64,000 nucleotides of DNA from Streptomyces cellostaticus. Lineage in GTDB: Bacteria; Actinomycetota; Actinomycetes; Streptomycetales; Streptomycetaceae. The notes beneath the pieces were generated by a model. It was not told the DNA's origin and searched no databases. It saw only the letters and a list, made by a program, of their open reading frames with translations. The number at the start of each line of letters is the position of its first letter. Positions within the stretch are counted from its first letter, which is position 1. Location of the stretch: assembly GCF_001513965.1 (NCBI RefSeq), contig NZ_KQ948019.1, positions 321,763 to 385,762 on the forward strand, read 5' to 3'. The position numbers and the translations under genes were made by a program. This document shows positions 50,225 through 58,779 of this stretch, piece by piece.

Positions 50225-51817
50225 CTACGAACTCTCGGCAGCCACAGCCTTCGCGGCCAACGGTTCCGTCTCCACCGGCGCGGCCTCGACGGGAGTCGTT
50301 CGCGTCGGCAGCAACCCCAGCACCGCCTGCCGGTCGGCCTCGCTGGTCGCCTCGTCGTACGGGTCCGGAGTCGAAGGCACCTGAAGCCGATGCACCGGCC
50401 CGGACCCCAGCCGCGCGTACCCCCGCCCCGGCGGCACGTGCGCCGGTGGCGTCGTGTGCGGCGGCATCCCGAGCGCCGCCGCCACCTGCTCGGGCGCCGC
50501 AGGTCCCAGCACGACACGCGCCCGGGTGTGCTGCCGTACCGCCTCGCTCAATGACCCGGCACTGTCGAACTGCTCGGCCACGGCCACGGTCACGTTCGCC
50601 GCACGGCCGTGCCGCAGCGGCACCTGGAGCAGCGCCTGCGGATCCTTGCGGCCGTCCGTCGTGGCGAGGTGGGTGAAGACGGTCGGACGGTCCAGGAGGA
50701 TCCACAGCGGACGCCGGGTGTCCTCGGGCGGCAGGTCGCCCGCCTGCCGCGCCCGGTTGACGGCGATCAGTCGCCGCTCGGTCTCTTGTGCGGCCCACTC
50801 CAGGCTGGCCAGTGCCCCGGCCGGTGCACACTCCACGGCCAGTACGCCGTCCCGGCCGATCAGGCAGGCGTACTCGCCGGTGCCGCCGCCGTCGACGATC
50901 AGTACGTCGCCGTACTGGAGGGCCTGCAGGGCGATCGAGCGCAGCAGGGTGGAGGTGCCGCTGCCGGGGTGGCCCATGGCCAGCAGGTGCGGCTCGGTGG
51001 AGCGCAGGCCGGTGCGCCAGACGACCGGCGGGACGTCGCGCTGTTCCTCTCCGTAGGAGAGGGGGAGCGTACGCCGCACTTCGCTCGGGTCGGTGAAGCC
51101 GAGGACCGTCTCGCCGGGCGCGGTGACGAAGCGCTGGGCGGCGATGTCGGTGGGCAGCGGGGCGAGGGCGGTCACCGTCAGCCGGTTGCCCTCCTCGTCC
51201 CAGGCGAAGTGGTACTCGCGGCCCCGCCCGGCCTTCGCGGTGAGCAGCTGTTCGATCCGCGCGCGGGCCTCGGGCTCGCCGTCCGGGAAGTACGCGGGGT
51301 AGCGGATCACGAGGTGGCCGACGCGCCCGCCGTCGCTGAACTCGTGTGCGGCGAAGGCCTTTTCCCACTCCCCGCCGTGCGCGTACAGCGGCGCTGGATC
51401 CTCGGCGGCGGAGAAGTGCGGAACCAGGGCCTCGTACAGGGACCGGAGCCGCTCGGTCTGCGACTCGTCCGGCCCTTCGGGCGCCCGTGGGGTGCGATCG
51501 CGGCCCTGCCAGGCCGCTGCCGCCATCAGGGTGATGGCGGCGAGCAGTGGCCCGTACGGCACCAGCGCCACGACCAGGACCACGGAGGCCGCCACGAACA
51601 GCAGCGGACCGCGCTTGTCCTTGGGTGTCCCGGCCCACTTGCGCCGCCCGGCCGAGGCCAGCAGGCGCAGCCCGCGCGAGATGGTGATCAGCGGGTGGAG
51701 GACGTCGGTGGCGCTGTCGGCCGCCGTCCGGGCCAGCTCCCGGCTCCGGGCGATCTGCATCCGGGCGATCTGCGCGCTGTCTTTGCTCAGAATGCGGGGG
51801 AGAGGGCGCCGGGCCAC
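50225..51817 (-). CDS. FtsK/SpoIIIE-like membrane ATPase with altered Walker A
   Basis: This 530-residue protein starts VARRPLPRILSKDSAQIAR and has two adjacent membrane helices at about residues 73-105. A P-loop-like domain follows with HLLAMGHPGSGTSTLLRSIALQAL. The residue expected to be Lys in GxxxxGK(S/T) is Thr288. RRPLWILLDRPTVF resembles a Walker B. The C-terminus is rich in Pro, Glu and Ala. Relatives are FtsK/EccC-type ATPases. AGGAGA precedes the GTG. A 64-residue membrane protein gene lies 40 bases upstream with the same ribosome site. Loss of the lysine suggests weak or no ATP hydrolysis. Confidence 0.75.
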   Translation of the reverse strand: MARRPLPRILSKDSAQIARMQIARSRELARTAADSATDVLHPLITISRGLRLLASAGRRKWAGTPKDKRGPLLFVAASVVLVVALVPYGPLLAAITLMAAAAWQGRDRTPRAPEGPDESQTERLRSLYEALVPHFSAAEDPAPLYAHGGEWEKAFAAHEFSDGGRVGHLVIRYPAYFPDGEPEARARIEQLLTAKAGRGREYHFAWDEEGNRLTVTALAPLPTDIAAQRFVTAPGETVLGFTDPSEVRRTLPLSYGEEQRDVPPVVWRTGLRSTEPHLLAMGHPGSGTSTLLRSIALQALQYGDVLIVDGGGTGEYACLIGRDGVLAVECAPAGALASLEWAAQETERRLIAVNRARQAGDLPPEDTRRPLWILLDRPTVFTHLATTDGRKDPQALLQVPLRHGRAANVTVAVAEQFDSAGSLSEAVRQHTRARVVLGPAAPEQVAAALGMPPHTTPPAHVPPGRGYARLGSGPVHRLQVPSTPDPYDEATSEADRQAVLGLLPTRTTPVEAAPVETEPLAAKAVAAESS

Positions 51818-51857
51818 TGTTGTCTCCTGTTGGTGCGTACGGGCTGGACGGGCGGCG

Positions 51858-52052
51858 TCAGAACTTGATGCCGCCGAGGAGGCTCGCCAGGCTCTCGCCG
51901 CCCGCCTTGATACTGGGAGCGATGCCCGTGCTGGCCAGGTAGAAGCCGAACAGGGCCGAGGTGAACGCGTGCGAACCCTTCAGGCCGTCCTTGCGGAAGA
52001 AGAGGAAGACGACGACGCCGAGCAGCATGACGCCTGAGATGGAGAGGATCAT
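51858..52052 (-). CDS. Small membrane protein cotranscribed with the FtsK-like gene
   Basis: This 64-residue protein starts MILSISGVMLLGVVVFLFFR and has two hydrophobic segments (residues 1-18 and about 30-47) with a basic loop KDGLKGSHA between. The tail is GGESLASLLGGIKF. AGGAGACTCGA precedes the ATG. The conserved pairing with the FtsK-like gene suggests that the two proteins work together. Family name not known to me. Confidence 0.7.
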   Translation of the reverse strand: MILSISGVMLLGVVVFLFFRKDGLKGSHAFTSALFGFYLASTGIAPSIKAGGESLASLLGGIKF

Positions 52053-52315
52053 TCGAGTCTCCTGGTGTCGAGAGGGGACAGTCACCATGAGTACTTCCAG
52101 GATCACAGGATGTATCTATACGATAAAAGGTGCAACTGGGTGAAATCGTGAGCATTTCCCCCGGGTGGTGGAGCCGTCCATGGCCGGTTGAGCAGGGCGC
52201 TTGCATCCGGCGGGCTCTGCAGTGATCTTTACCTCGGGCACATCGGGTCATGTGAGGCGCGAGCCAGTACTCTTGCGATTCACCTGAACGGTTGTAATGA
52301 GAGGCGGTCCGGTCA
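52053..52315. other. Divergent intergenic region with an AT-rich block
   Basis: The 263 bases between the small membrane protein and the ankyrin gene contain an unusually AT-rich stretch at 52111-52130 (TGTATCTATACGATAAAAGG) with TATC...GATA symmetry. It probably holds the promoter of the leftward genes, but no clean -35/-10 pair was found. Confidence 0.4.
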
Positions 52316-52708
52316 ATGAGCGAAGCCCCCGACCCCGAGGTCGTGGAGCTGGCGACCAAGATCTTCGATCTGGCGCGGCAGGGGCAGACCGAGGAGCTCG
52401 TGGCGTACGTCGACGCGGGTGTTCCGGCCAGCCTCACCAACGACCGCGGGGACTCCCTCGTCATGCTCGCCGCCTACCACGGTCACGCCGACGCGGTACG
52501 TGTCCTGCTCGCCCGGGGCGCGGAGGCGAACCGGATCAACGACCGAGGACAGACCCCGCTCGCGGGGGCCGTCTTCAAGGGGGAGAAAGAAGTGATCAGG
52601 GCCCTCCTGGAGGGTGGCGCCGACCCTGCCGCGGGAACTCCCTCGGCCGTCGACACGGCGCGCATGTTCGGCAAGACGGAACTCCTGGAGCTGTTCGGCG
52701 CACACTGA
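52316..52708 (+). CDS. Ankyrin-repeat protein
   Basis: This 130-residue soluble protein consists of a short helical N-terminus and about three ankyrin repeats (DRGDSLVMLAAYHGHADAVRVLLARGAEAN, DRGQTPLAGAVFKGEKEVIRALLEGGADP). The last repeat is partial. Such proteins mediate protein contacts; the partner is unknown. The GAGAGGCGG ribosome site is 8-10 bases from the ATG. Confidence 0.9.
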   Translation: MSEAPDPEVVELATKIFDLARQGQTEELVAYVDAGVPASLTNDRGDSLVMLAAYHGHADAVRVLLARGAEANRINDRGQTPLAGAVFKGEKEVIRALLEGGADPAAGTPSAVDTARMFGKTELLELFGAH

Positions 52709-52901
52709 CGCGCACGTCCTGACCAGGTACGCACAGAAAACGGGGGAGGCGGTAAAGGGCCGCCGGAAATACGGTCGCGGCAGCACACACCGCGGGTCAT
52801 CATGACGACGTGATTCACGGACGCGATGGCTGGGCAGGTGTTGCCGCACCGCGCGGACCGTGATGCGGTCCGCATGGGCCACCGACGAGAGGCAGAGAGA
52901 A

Positions 52902-52961
52902 ATGGTCTACAGCAAGCAAGAGACGGCGGGCGCTCCGACGTTGTGTCACGCGGCCAGGTAA
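52902..52961 (+). CDS. Putative 19-residue leader peptide
   Basis: ATG 52902 with an AGAGGCAGAGAGA ribosome site begins MVYSKQETAGAPTLCHAAR and stops at TAA 52959-52961, 46 bases before the HEAT-repeat gene. It is the only small frame in the 299-base gap with a good ribosome site. It may be a leader peptide. Confidence 0.4.
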   Translation: MVYSKQETAGAPTLCHAAR

Positions 52962-53007
52962 TGCGTGTTTTCCGGTTGCGTCGACGCTTGATGTGAGGCT
53001 GTTTCCC

Positions 53008-54426
53008 ATGTTCGATCCGGTCATAGCGCCCAGCGGTACGCTGCTCGGCCTGCTCCAGCGCGGCCGCGGCGACGGCACGCTGCACGCGCTCACCGCCCCG
53101 CGCGCGGAAGCGCTCGCGGCCCTGAACCACTGTGTGCTCCGCGACCCCCGCCACGACTGGCAGGTGGAGAACCGCTCCCTGTACTACGCCCGGCTCTACC
53201 TCGACCTGAACGGCGAGCTGGACGCCGTCGAGGCGCACCTCTTCGACTCCGAGGACGTCCTCGACACCGACGAGTCCCGCACCGGCCTCGCGCTGGCCGT
53301 CCTCGGGCACCTCGCCTCCTACGGCAGGTGGGACGCCCTCGAACTGCTGCGCAGGTACGCCGCCCACGGCTCCAACTGGGCCTGGGCCCTGGACGAGCTG
53401 GCCCTGAGGGACGACGACGCGGGCCTGCGCGCCCTCGCCGCCCCCGTCCTGGCCCGCTTCGCCACCGATCCCGAGGGCGAGGCCGAGCTGGCCGTCGCCG
53501 TGCGCGACGCCTTCGAGCCGAGGCCCTGGCGGCTGTGGGCCGAGGATCCGCGCGAATCCATCGCCACGCGTGTGCGTGCCGCCCAGGAAACCGGCTGTTT
53601 CGACCGCTGGCAGCGCCAGATGCGGCCCACCGGGCCCCGGCCCGGATGGAGCGTGCGAGCCGTCTTCGAGTGGGCCCAGCAGGGCATCGAACGCGGCGCC
53701 GCCCTCCATGTGCCGGCCGCCCGCTGCCTGGCCGCCGTGGCCGGCCCCGAGGACCGGGGGGAGATCCTCCAGGCCGCCAGGAACGGCACCGACGGCGCCC
53801 GCTGCACAGCACTGCGCTACCTCGCCGACAGCAACGACCCCGCCGCCCTCGACCTGATCGAGGCCGCCGTCGCCGACGGACCGGCGGTCGTCGTGGAGGC
53901 CGCCGTCGACGCCTTCGAACGGATGCGCAGCATCGCCGCCGTCGACCGCGCGCGCGGCTGGGCCCAGCGCCCCGACGTCCTCGGCGCCGCCGCCGGACGC
54001 ATGCTGGCCTGCCGCGGCGGAGCCCAGGACAGCGACCTCGTCCTCGGCGCCCTGCGCGAGGCCGTACGCGGCGAAGGCCCCGACGCGCCCACCCTGTGGA
54101 CCCTGGTCGACGGCACCGGACGGCTCGGCATCGCCTGCGCCGCCCCCGTGCTGCGCCACATCTACCGGGAGACGGCCTCCTCCCATCTCCGCGGCCGCGC
54201 CGCCCGCGCCCTGGCCGCCACCGACCCCTCCTTCGCCGCCGGCTTCGCCGTCGAATGCCTGTGGGACTGCGAGGAGACCACCCGGGAGATCGCCGCCCGG
54301 CACGCCGAGACCGGTGACGCCCGGGTCGTCGAGCGACTGCGCCGCCTGGCCGCCGACCCGGCCGAGGAGGACGAGGTACAGACGGCGGTCCGCAGCCGCT
54401 TCGGGCCGGACGCGCAAGCCATGTGA
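53008..54426 (+). CDS. HEAT-repeat protein
   Basis: This 472-residue soluble protein is built of helical HEAT-like repeats over nearly its full length (AAVAGPEDRGEILQAARNGTDGARCTALRYLADSNDPAALDLIEAAV; LRGRAARALAATDPSFAAGFAVECLWDCEE). The first 100 residues, with CVLRDPRHDWQVENRSLYYARLYLDL, are the most conserved-looking. No catalytic motif was found. It likely acts as a scaffold. ATG 53008 is chosen over 52993 because MFDPVIAPSGTLLGLLQRG is a natural start. Confidence 0.8.
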   Translation: MFDPVIAPSGTLLGLLQRGRGDGTLHALTAPRAEALAALNHCVLRDPRHDWQVENRSLYYARLYLDLNGELDAVEAHLFDSEDVLDTDESRTGLALAVLGHLASYGRWDALELLRRYAAHGSNWAWALDELALRDDDAGLRALAAPVLARFATDPEGEAELAVAVRDAFEPRPWRLWAEDPRESIATRVRAAQETGCFDRWQRQMRPTGPRPGWSVRAVFEWAQQGIERGAALHVPAARCLAAVAGPEDRGEILQAARNGTDGARCTALRYLADSNDPAALDLIEAAVADGPAVVVEAAVDAFERMRSIAAVDRARGWAQRPDVLGAAAGRMLACRGGAQDSDLVLGALREAVRGEGPDAPTLWTLVDGTGRLGIACAAPVLRHIYRETASSHLRGRAARALAATDPSFAAGFAVECLWDCEETTREIAARHAETGDARVVERLRRLAADPAEEDEVQTAVRSRFGPDAQAM

Positions 54427-54622
54427 CCCCACCGGGCGCCGTCGTACGCGGCCGGGACGGGCGGGAGACCGCCCGCCGGGTGAACACGGGGTGACCCGGA
54501 GGTCAGGCGGGCATGGCGGCCGTCTGACCTGCTCGGGTGTGCAGACCAACGCTCATGGGACGTTCCCCGTCCGGAAAGATCGACGTTGACGCGGCCACGT
54601 CCGGCGCGGCGACAACACCCGT

Positions 54623-55753
54623 ATGCGTGTCGTCATCGTGACCGAATCCTTTCCCCCCGATGTGAACGGCGTTGCCCACTGCGCGCTCCAGACCGCCCGG
54701 CACCTCGTGGATCGCGGCCACCTCCCGCTCGTCGTCGCGCCGGCCACCGCGCCCGGCACCAAGGCCGACGCCCTCGAGGCGCCGTGCCCCGTCGTCCGTG
54801 TCCCCTCCCTCCCGCTCCCCGGCTACCCCCAGGTCCGCGTCGCCCTCCCCAGCCGGCGCCTGGCCGCGGCGCTCACCGAGCACCGCGCCGACGTGGTCCA
54901 CCTGGCCAGTCCCTTCGTCCTCGGCGTCCGCGGCATGGCCGCCGCCGCCCGGCTCGGCATCCCCGCCGTCGCCGTCTACCAGACCGACCTGGCCGGCTAC
55001 GCCCGTACGTACATGGGCGCCGGCGAGGCGGCCGCCTGGCGCCGGATCCGCTCCGTGCACTCCGCCGCCGACCGCACCCTGGCACCGTCCAGCGCGGCCC
55101 TGAACGACCTGGAGGCGCACGGCGTGCCCCGGGTACGGCTGTGGCAGCGGGGCGTGGACACCGTCCGTTTCCGGCCGGACCACCGCAACGAGGCGCTGCG
55201 CCGCGAGCTCGCCCCGAACGGCGAGCTGATCGTCGGCTACGTCGGCCGGCTCGCCCCCGAGAAGCAGATCGAACTCCTCGCCGGAGTCTGCGGCCTGGAC
55301 GGCGTACGGGTCGTGGTCGTGGGCGACGGGCCCAGCCACGTCCAGCTCACCGATGCCCTGCCCGGCGCGGTCTTCCTGGGCCGCCGCACCGGCGACGACC
55401 TCGCCCGCATCTTCGCTTCACTGGACCTGTTCGTGCACACCGGCCCCTTCGAGACCTTCTGCCAGACCGTCCAGGAGGCCATGGCCAGCGGAGTGCCGGT
55501 GGTCGCCCCCGCCGCCGGCGGCCCGCTCGACCTGGTCGACCACGGCCGCACCGGACTGCTCGTCCCGCCACGCGACGCGGACGCGGTACGCGATGCCGTA
55601 CGCACCCTGGCCGCCGACCCCGGCCTGCGGGCCGCATACGGCGCCGCCGGACGGGCCACGGTCGAGGGCCGCACCTGGGCCGCCATCGGCGACCAGCTGA
55701 TCGCGCACTACGAAGACGTGCTCGCGGCACGCAGGACGGCGGTGGCGGCATGA
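54623..55753 (+). CDS. GT4 glycosyltransferase, MgtA-like
   Basis: This 376-residue GT-B enzyme starts MRVVIVTESFPPDVNGVAHC. It has VVHLASPFVLGVRG, VGYVGRLAPEKQIELLAGV, VVVGDGPSHVQLTDAL and the nucleotide-sugar motif DLFVHTGPFETFCQTVQEAMASGVPVVAP, with the E-x7-E pair of GT4 enzymes. It resembles GDP-mannose-dependent alpha-mannosyltransferases acting on lipid carriers (MgtA/PimB group). It overlaps the next glycosyltransferase gene by 4 bases (ATGA). The acceptor is unknown. Confidence 0.9.
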   Translation: MRVVIVTESFPPDVNGVAHCALQTARHLVDRGHLPLVVAPATAPGTKADALEAPCPVVRVPSLPLPGYPQVRVALPSRRLAAALTEHRADVVHLASPFVLGVRGMAAAARLGIPAVAVYQTDLAGYARTYMGAGEAAAWRRIRSVHSAADRTLAPSSAALNDLEAHGVPRVRLWQRGVDTVRFRPDHRNEALRRELAPNGELIVGYVGRLAPEKQIELLAGVCGLDGVRVVVVGDGPSHVQLTDALPGAVFLGRRTGDDLARIFASLDLFVHTGPFETFCQTVQEAMASGVPVVAPAAGGPLDLVDHGRTGLLVPPRDADAVRDAVRTLAADPGLRAAYGAAGRATVEGRTWAAIGDQLIAHYEDVLAARRTAVAA

Positions 55754-56931
55754 CCGGCACGCCCCTGCGCATCGTGCGGCTCGCCAACTTCGTCGCCCCC
55801 TCCTCCGGCGGCCTGCGCACGGCCCTGCGCGAACTGGGCAGGGGCTTCCGGGCCGCGGGTCACGAGCCGGTGCTGATCGTGCCGGGCGAGCGGCACACCG
55901 ACCGCGACACCGAGCAGGGCCGGGTCATCACTTTGCCCGGACCGCTGTTGCCCGGCACCGGCGGCTACCGCGTCCTGACCGACAAGCGGCGCGTGGCCGC
56001 GCTCCTGGAGGAACTGGCCCCGGACCGCCTGGAGGTCTCCGACCGCACGACCCTGCGCTGGACCGGCCGCTGGGCCCGCCGCGCGCGGGTGCCCGCCGTG
56101 ATGGTCTCCCACGAGACCGCCGACGGCGTGCTGCGCACCTGGGGCCTGTCCGAGAACCTGTCCCGCCGGGCCGCCGATGCCCTCAACACCCGTACCGCAC
56201 ACGTCTACTCGCGGGTCGTGTGCACCACGGAGTTCGCCGAGCGCGAGTTCATACGCATCGGTGCGCGCAACGTCGTACGCGCCCCCCTGGGGGTCGACCT
56301 GATGGAGCGGCACCCCGCGCTGCGCGACCCACGGTTGCGCGCACTGCACGCGCGCGTGCCCGAGGCATTGCTCGTGATGTGCTCCCGGCTGTCCGTGGAG
56401 AAGCGGCCCGGCACGGCCCTGGACGCTGTGGAGGCCCTGCTGCGGCGCGGGCGGCGGGTCGTGCTGGTGGTGGCCGGGGACGGGCCGCTGCGGGTGCGCC
56501 TGGAGCAGCGTGCGCGCGAGCGCGGGCTGCCGGTGACCTTCCTGGGGCACGTCTCCGACCGCCCCCTCCTCGGCGCCCTCCAGGCATCGGCCGACGTGTG
56601 CCTGGCGCCCGGGCCGGCCGAGACCTTCGGCCTGGCCGCACTGGAGGCCATGGCGTGCGGGACGCCCGTGGTGGCGAGCGCGTCGTCGGCGCTGCCCGAG
56701 GTGATCGGATCCGCGGGGGCGACGGCGGCCGACTGCGGGGAGGCGTTCGCGGACGCCGTGGAGCTGCTCCTGTCGCGCTCCGAACCCGAGCGGCGGGAGG
56801 CGGCACGCGCGCGTGCGGAGTGCTTCGGGTGGGCAACGGCCGTGGAGGCCTTCATGGCGGCCCACGACGCGGAGGTGCTCAGGCGCGACGACGCCCCGGC
56901 CCGGCCCGCCGCCCGGGAAGGTGTGGCATGA
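55750..56931 (+). CDS. GT4 glycosyltransferase
   Basis: This 393-residue GT-B enzyme starts MTGTPLRIVRLANFVAPSSGGLRTAL. It has ALLVMCSRLSVEKRPGTALD, VVAGDGPLRVRLEQRA and DVCLAPGPAETFGLAALEAMACGTPVVAS. It is a different subtype from the preceding gene (about 30 percent alike by eye), so the two probably add different sugars or linkages in sequence. It is coupled by ATGA overlaps to both neighbours. Confidence 0.9.
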   Translation: MTGTPLRIVRLANFVAPSSGGLRTALRELGRGFRAAGHEPVLIVPGERHTDRDTEQGRVITLPGPLLPGTGGYRVLTDKRRVAALLEELAPDRLEVSDRTTLRWTGRWARRARVPAVMVSHETADGVLRTWGLSENLSRRAADALNTRTAHVYSRVVCTTEFAEREFIRIGARNVVRAPLGVDLMERHPALRDPRLRALHARVPEALLVMCSRLSVEKRPGTALDAVEALLRRGRRVVLVVAGDGPLRVRLEQRARERGLPVTFLGHVSDRPLLGALQASADVCLAPGPAETFGLAALEAMACGTPVVASASSALPEVIGSAGATAADCGEAFADAVELLLSRSEPERREAARARAECFGWATAVEAFMAAHDAEVLRRDDAPARPAAREGVA

Positions 56932-57875
56932 GAACCGTCCGTTTCGTGGCCCTCGGTGACTCGCTGACCGAGGGCGTGGGCGACCCCGTCGGGGACGGCT
57001 GGCGGGGCTGGGCCGCGCTGCTCGCCGGCTCACTCGCCGAGGACGCCGGGCAGGTGGAGTTCACCAACCTCGCCGTGAGCGGGGCCCAGACGCGCGACGT
57101 GCTCGAACGGCAGACCCCGGCCGGTCTCGCACTGCGCCCGGACCTGGTGGCCGTGGTCATCGGCGTCAACGACACGCTGCGCTGCACTTTCGACATCCAC
57201 GCGGTGGCCGAACGCCTCGACCAGGTGTACGCGGCCTTCGCCGGGCAGGGCGCCACCCTGCTCACCGCGTGTCTGCCCGACCCCGGCGCGATGCTGCGCC
57301 TCCCGGGCGCCCTCGCCCGCCCGCTCGCGCGTCGGCAGCGGGCGGTCAACGCGGTCGTCCACGCGCTGTCCGACCGGTACGGAGCCGTCCATCTGCATGC
57401 CTCGGAGGGCGCCTGGCTCACCGACCGCGCCCTGTGGAGCGCGGACCGGCTGCACCCGGGCGAACGCGGCCACCGGCAGCTCGCGGTCCGCTCCCACGCC
57501 CTGCTGATGGAGCTGGGCCGTGCCACCGGGGCGCCGCCGTCACCCGAACCGGAGTTCCCCTCCCCGACCCGGTCGGCGAGCCTGTGGTGGCTCGCCACCG
57601 CCGGTACCGGCTGGGTGGTCCGGCGGTGCTCCGATCTGCTGCCCCAGCTGCTGCGGCTGGCAGCCGACGAGATCCGGCACCGCGCGCGCGGCACCAGCGC
57701 CCGCCTCGACCTGCGCGCGTCCGCCGCCGTGTCCGAGGCGCTGGCCGCCCTGTCGACGACCGCCGGCGCCGAGGCTCAGCGGCGCCGTACCGCCACGAAC
57801 CGTACCGGGGTGCCCGGTACCGCCTGTGCGGCCGCGGACAGGTCGGCTGCGCGGACCACGGCGATCACCGGGTAG
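56928..57875 (+). CDS. SGNH/GDSL hydrolase
   Basis: This 315-residue protein starts MRTVRFVALGDSLTEGVGDP, with the block I nucleophile Ser12, VVIGVNDTLRC (block III Asn) and SADRLHPGERGHRQLA (block V Asp-x-x-His). It has no signal peptide, so it acts in the cytoplasm, unlike most secreted lipases of the family. Cotranslation with two glycosyltransferases suggests that it deacylates or acylates a glycolipid or sugar intermediate. Its last 100 bases overlap the end of the convergent pxpC gene, and the C-terminal 30 residues look like antisense of pxpC. Confidence 0.85.
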   Translation: MRTVRFVALGDSLTEGVGDPVGDGWRGWAALLAGSLAEDAGQVEFTNLAVSGAQTRDVLERQTPAGLALRPDLVAVVIGVNDTLRCTFDIHAVAERLDQVYAAFAGQGATLLTACLPDPGAMLRLPGALARPLARRQRAVNAVVHALSDRYGAVHLHASEGAWLTDRALWSADRLHPGERGHRQLAVRSHALLMELGRATGAPPSPEPEFPSPTRSASLWWLATAGTGWVVRRCSDLLPQLLRLAADEIRHRARGTSARLDLRASAAVSEALAALSTTAGAEAQRRRTATNRTGVPGTACAAADRSAARTTAITG

Positions 57876-58645
57876 CCCCCGGTGGTCGGATGGTCGGCCA
57901 GGAACACCACCGGACGGCCGTCCGGTGGGACCTGGACCGCACCGAGCACCATGCCCTCGCTGGGGAGTTCACCGGGCCGGGCCCGCTGAAGGGCGGGTCC
58001 CTCGGTACGCAGGCCTATCCGGTTGCTCGCCGAGGACACCCGGTACGCGCGCGTGGTGAGATCCCGGACCGCGCGCGCCGTGAACCACTCGTCCCGCGGT
58101 CCCAGGGTCACCCGGAGCACCAGTTCGGCCGGCGGACGCGGCTGCGGGGCGGCGTCCACGCGCGCGGGAGGGCCCGCCGGGGTGCCGAGCGGCAGCACCA
58201 TGCCGTCCGCGAGCGGCGCCGGGCCGAGGCCGGACAGCAGGTCGGTGGCGCGGCTGCCGAGGACCGGCTCCACGGCTATGCCGCCGGAGACGGCCACGTA
58301 GGCGCGCACACCGGCCACGGCCGTCCCCACCTCCAGCAGTTCACCGGCCGGTACGACCAGCGGGGCGCCCCACGCCGCTGGGCGGCCGCCCACCGTCACC
58401 GGGCACGGCGCGCCCCCTACCGCCACGGTCACCCTCGAACGGGGGCGCAGCGCACAGCCGTTGAGCGTGGTCTCCAGGACGGCCGCGTCCGGCGGATTGC
58501 CGGCCAGCCGGTTGACGAGGGCCGCCGCGTGCGGGTCGAGCGCCCCGGAGCGGGGCACACCGAGGTGCGCGTACCCGGGCCGCCCGCGGTCCTGCACGGT
58601 GGTCAGCGCCCCGGCCCGCACGACGACGAGCGCACGGTCGGTCAT
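57776..58645 (-). CDS. pxpC: 5-oxoprolinase subunit C (biotin-dependent carboxyltransferase family)
   Basis: This 289-residue protein has the KipA/PxpC fold: VVRAGALTTVQDRGRPGYAHLGVPRSGALDPHAAALVNRLAGN, then AYVAVSGGIAVEPVLGSRATD and SEGMVLGAVQVPPDGRPVVFLADHPTTGGYPVI. With PxpA and PxpB it forms the ATP-dependent 5-oxoprolinase. ATG 58645 overlaps the stop of a 45-codon frame that itself starts on the pxpB stop, so the three are coupled. Confidence 0.9.
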   Translation of the reverse strand: MTDRALVVVRAGALTTVQDRGRPGYAHLGVPRSGALDPHAAALVNRLAGNPPDAAVLETTLNGCALRPRSRVTVAVGGAPCPVTVGGRPAAWGAPLVVPAGELLEVGTAVAGVRAYVAVSGGIAVEPVLGSRATDLLSGLGPAPLADGMVLPLGTPAGPPARVDAAPQPRPPAELVLRVTLGPRDEWFTARAVRDLTTRAYRVSSASNRIGLRTEGPALQRARPGELPSEGMVLGAVQVPPDGRPVVFLADHPTTGGYPVIAVVRAADLSAAAQAVPGTPVRFVAVRRR

Positions 58646-58779
58646 GCGTCCTCCCGGGGAACGCGGCGCGAGCACGCGCGGTCGGTCATGCGTCCTCCAC
58701 GGATGACGCGGGGCGAGTACGCGCGGCCGGCCCGGCGTCGCGTCCATGGGGACGAGGCACGCGCGGGACGGCTTGTCAT
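58642..58779 (-). CDS. 45-codon bridging ORF with duplicated start regions
   Basis: ATG 58779 overlaps the pxpB stop (ATGA), and its TGA (58644-58642) overlaps the pxpC ATG (ATGA again). The Arg/Pro/Ser-rich product (MTSRPARASSPWTRRRAGRA at the start) has no fold signal. The DNA consists of about 44-bp units with repeated GGAGGACGCATGACCGACC, so this looks like a byproduct of duplication of the pxpC initiation site. Confidence 0.5.
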   Translation of the reverse strand: MTSRPARASSPWTRRRAGRAYSPRVIRGGRMTDRACSRRVPREDA

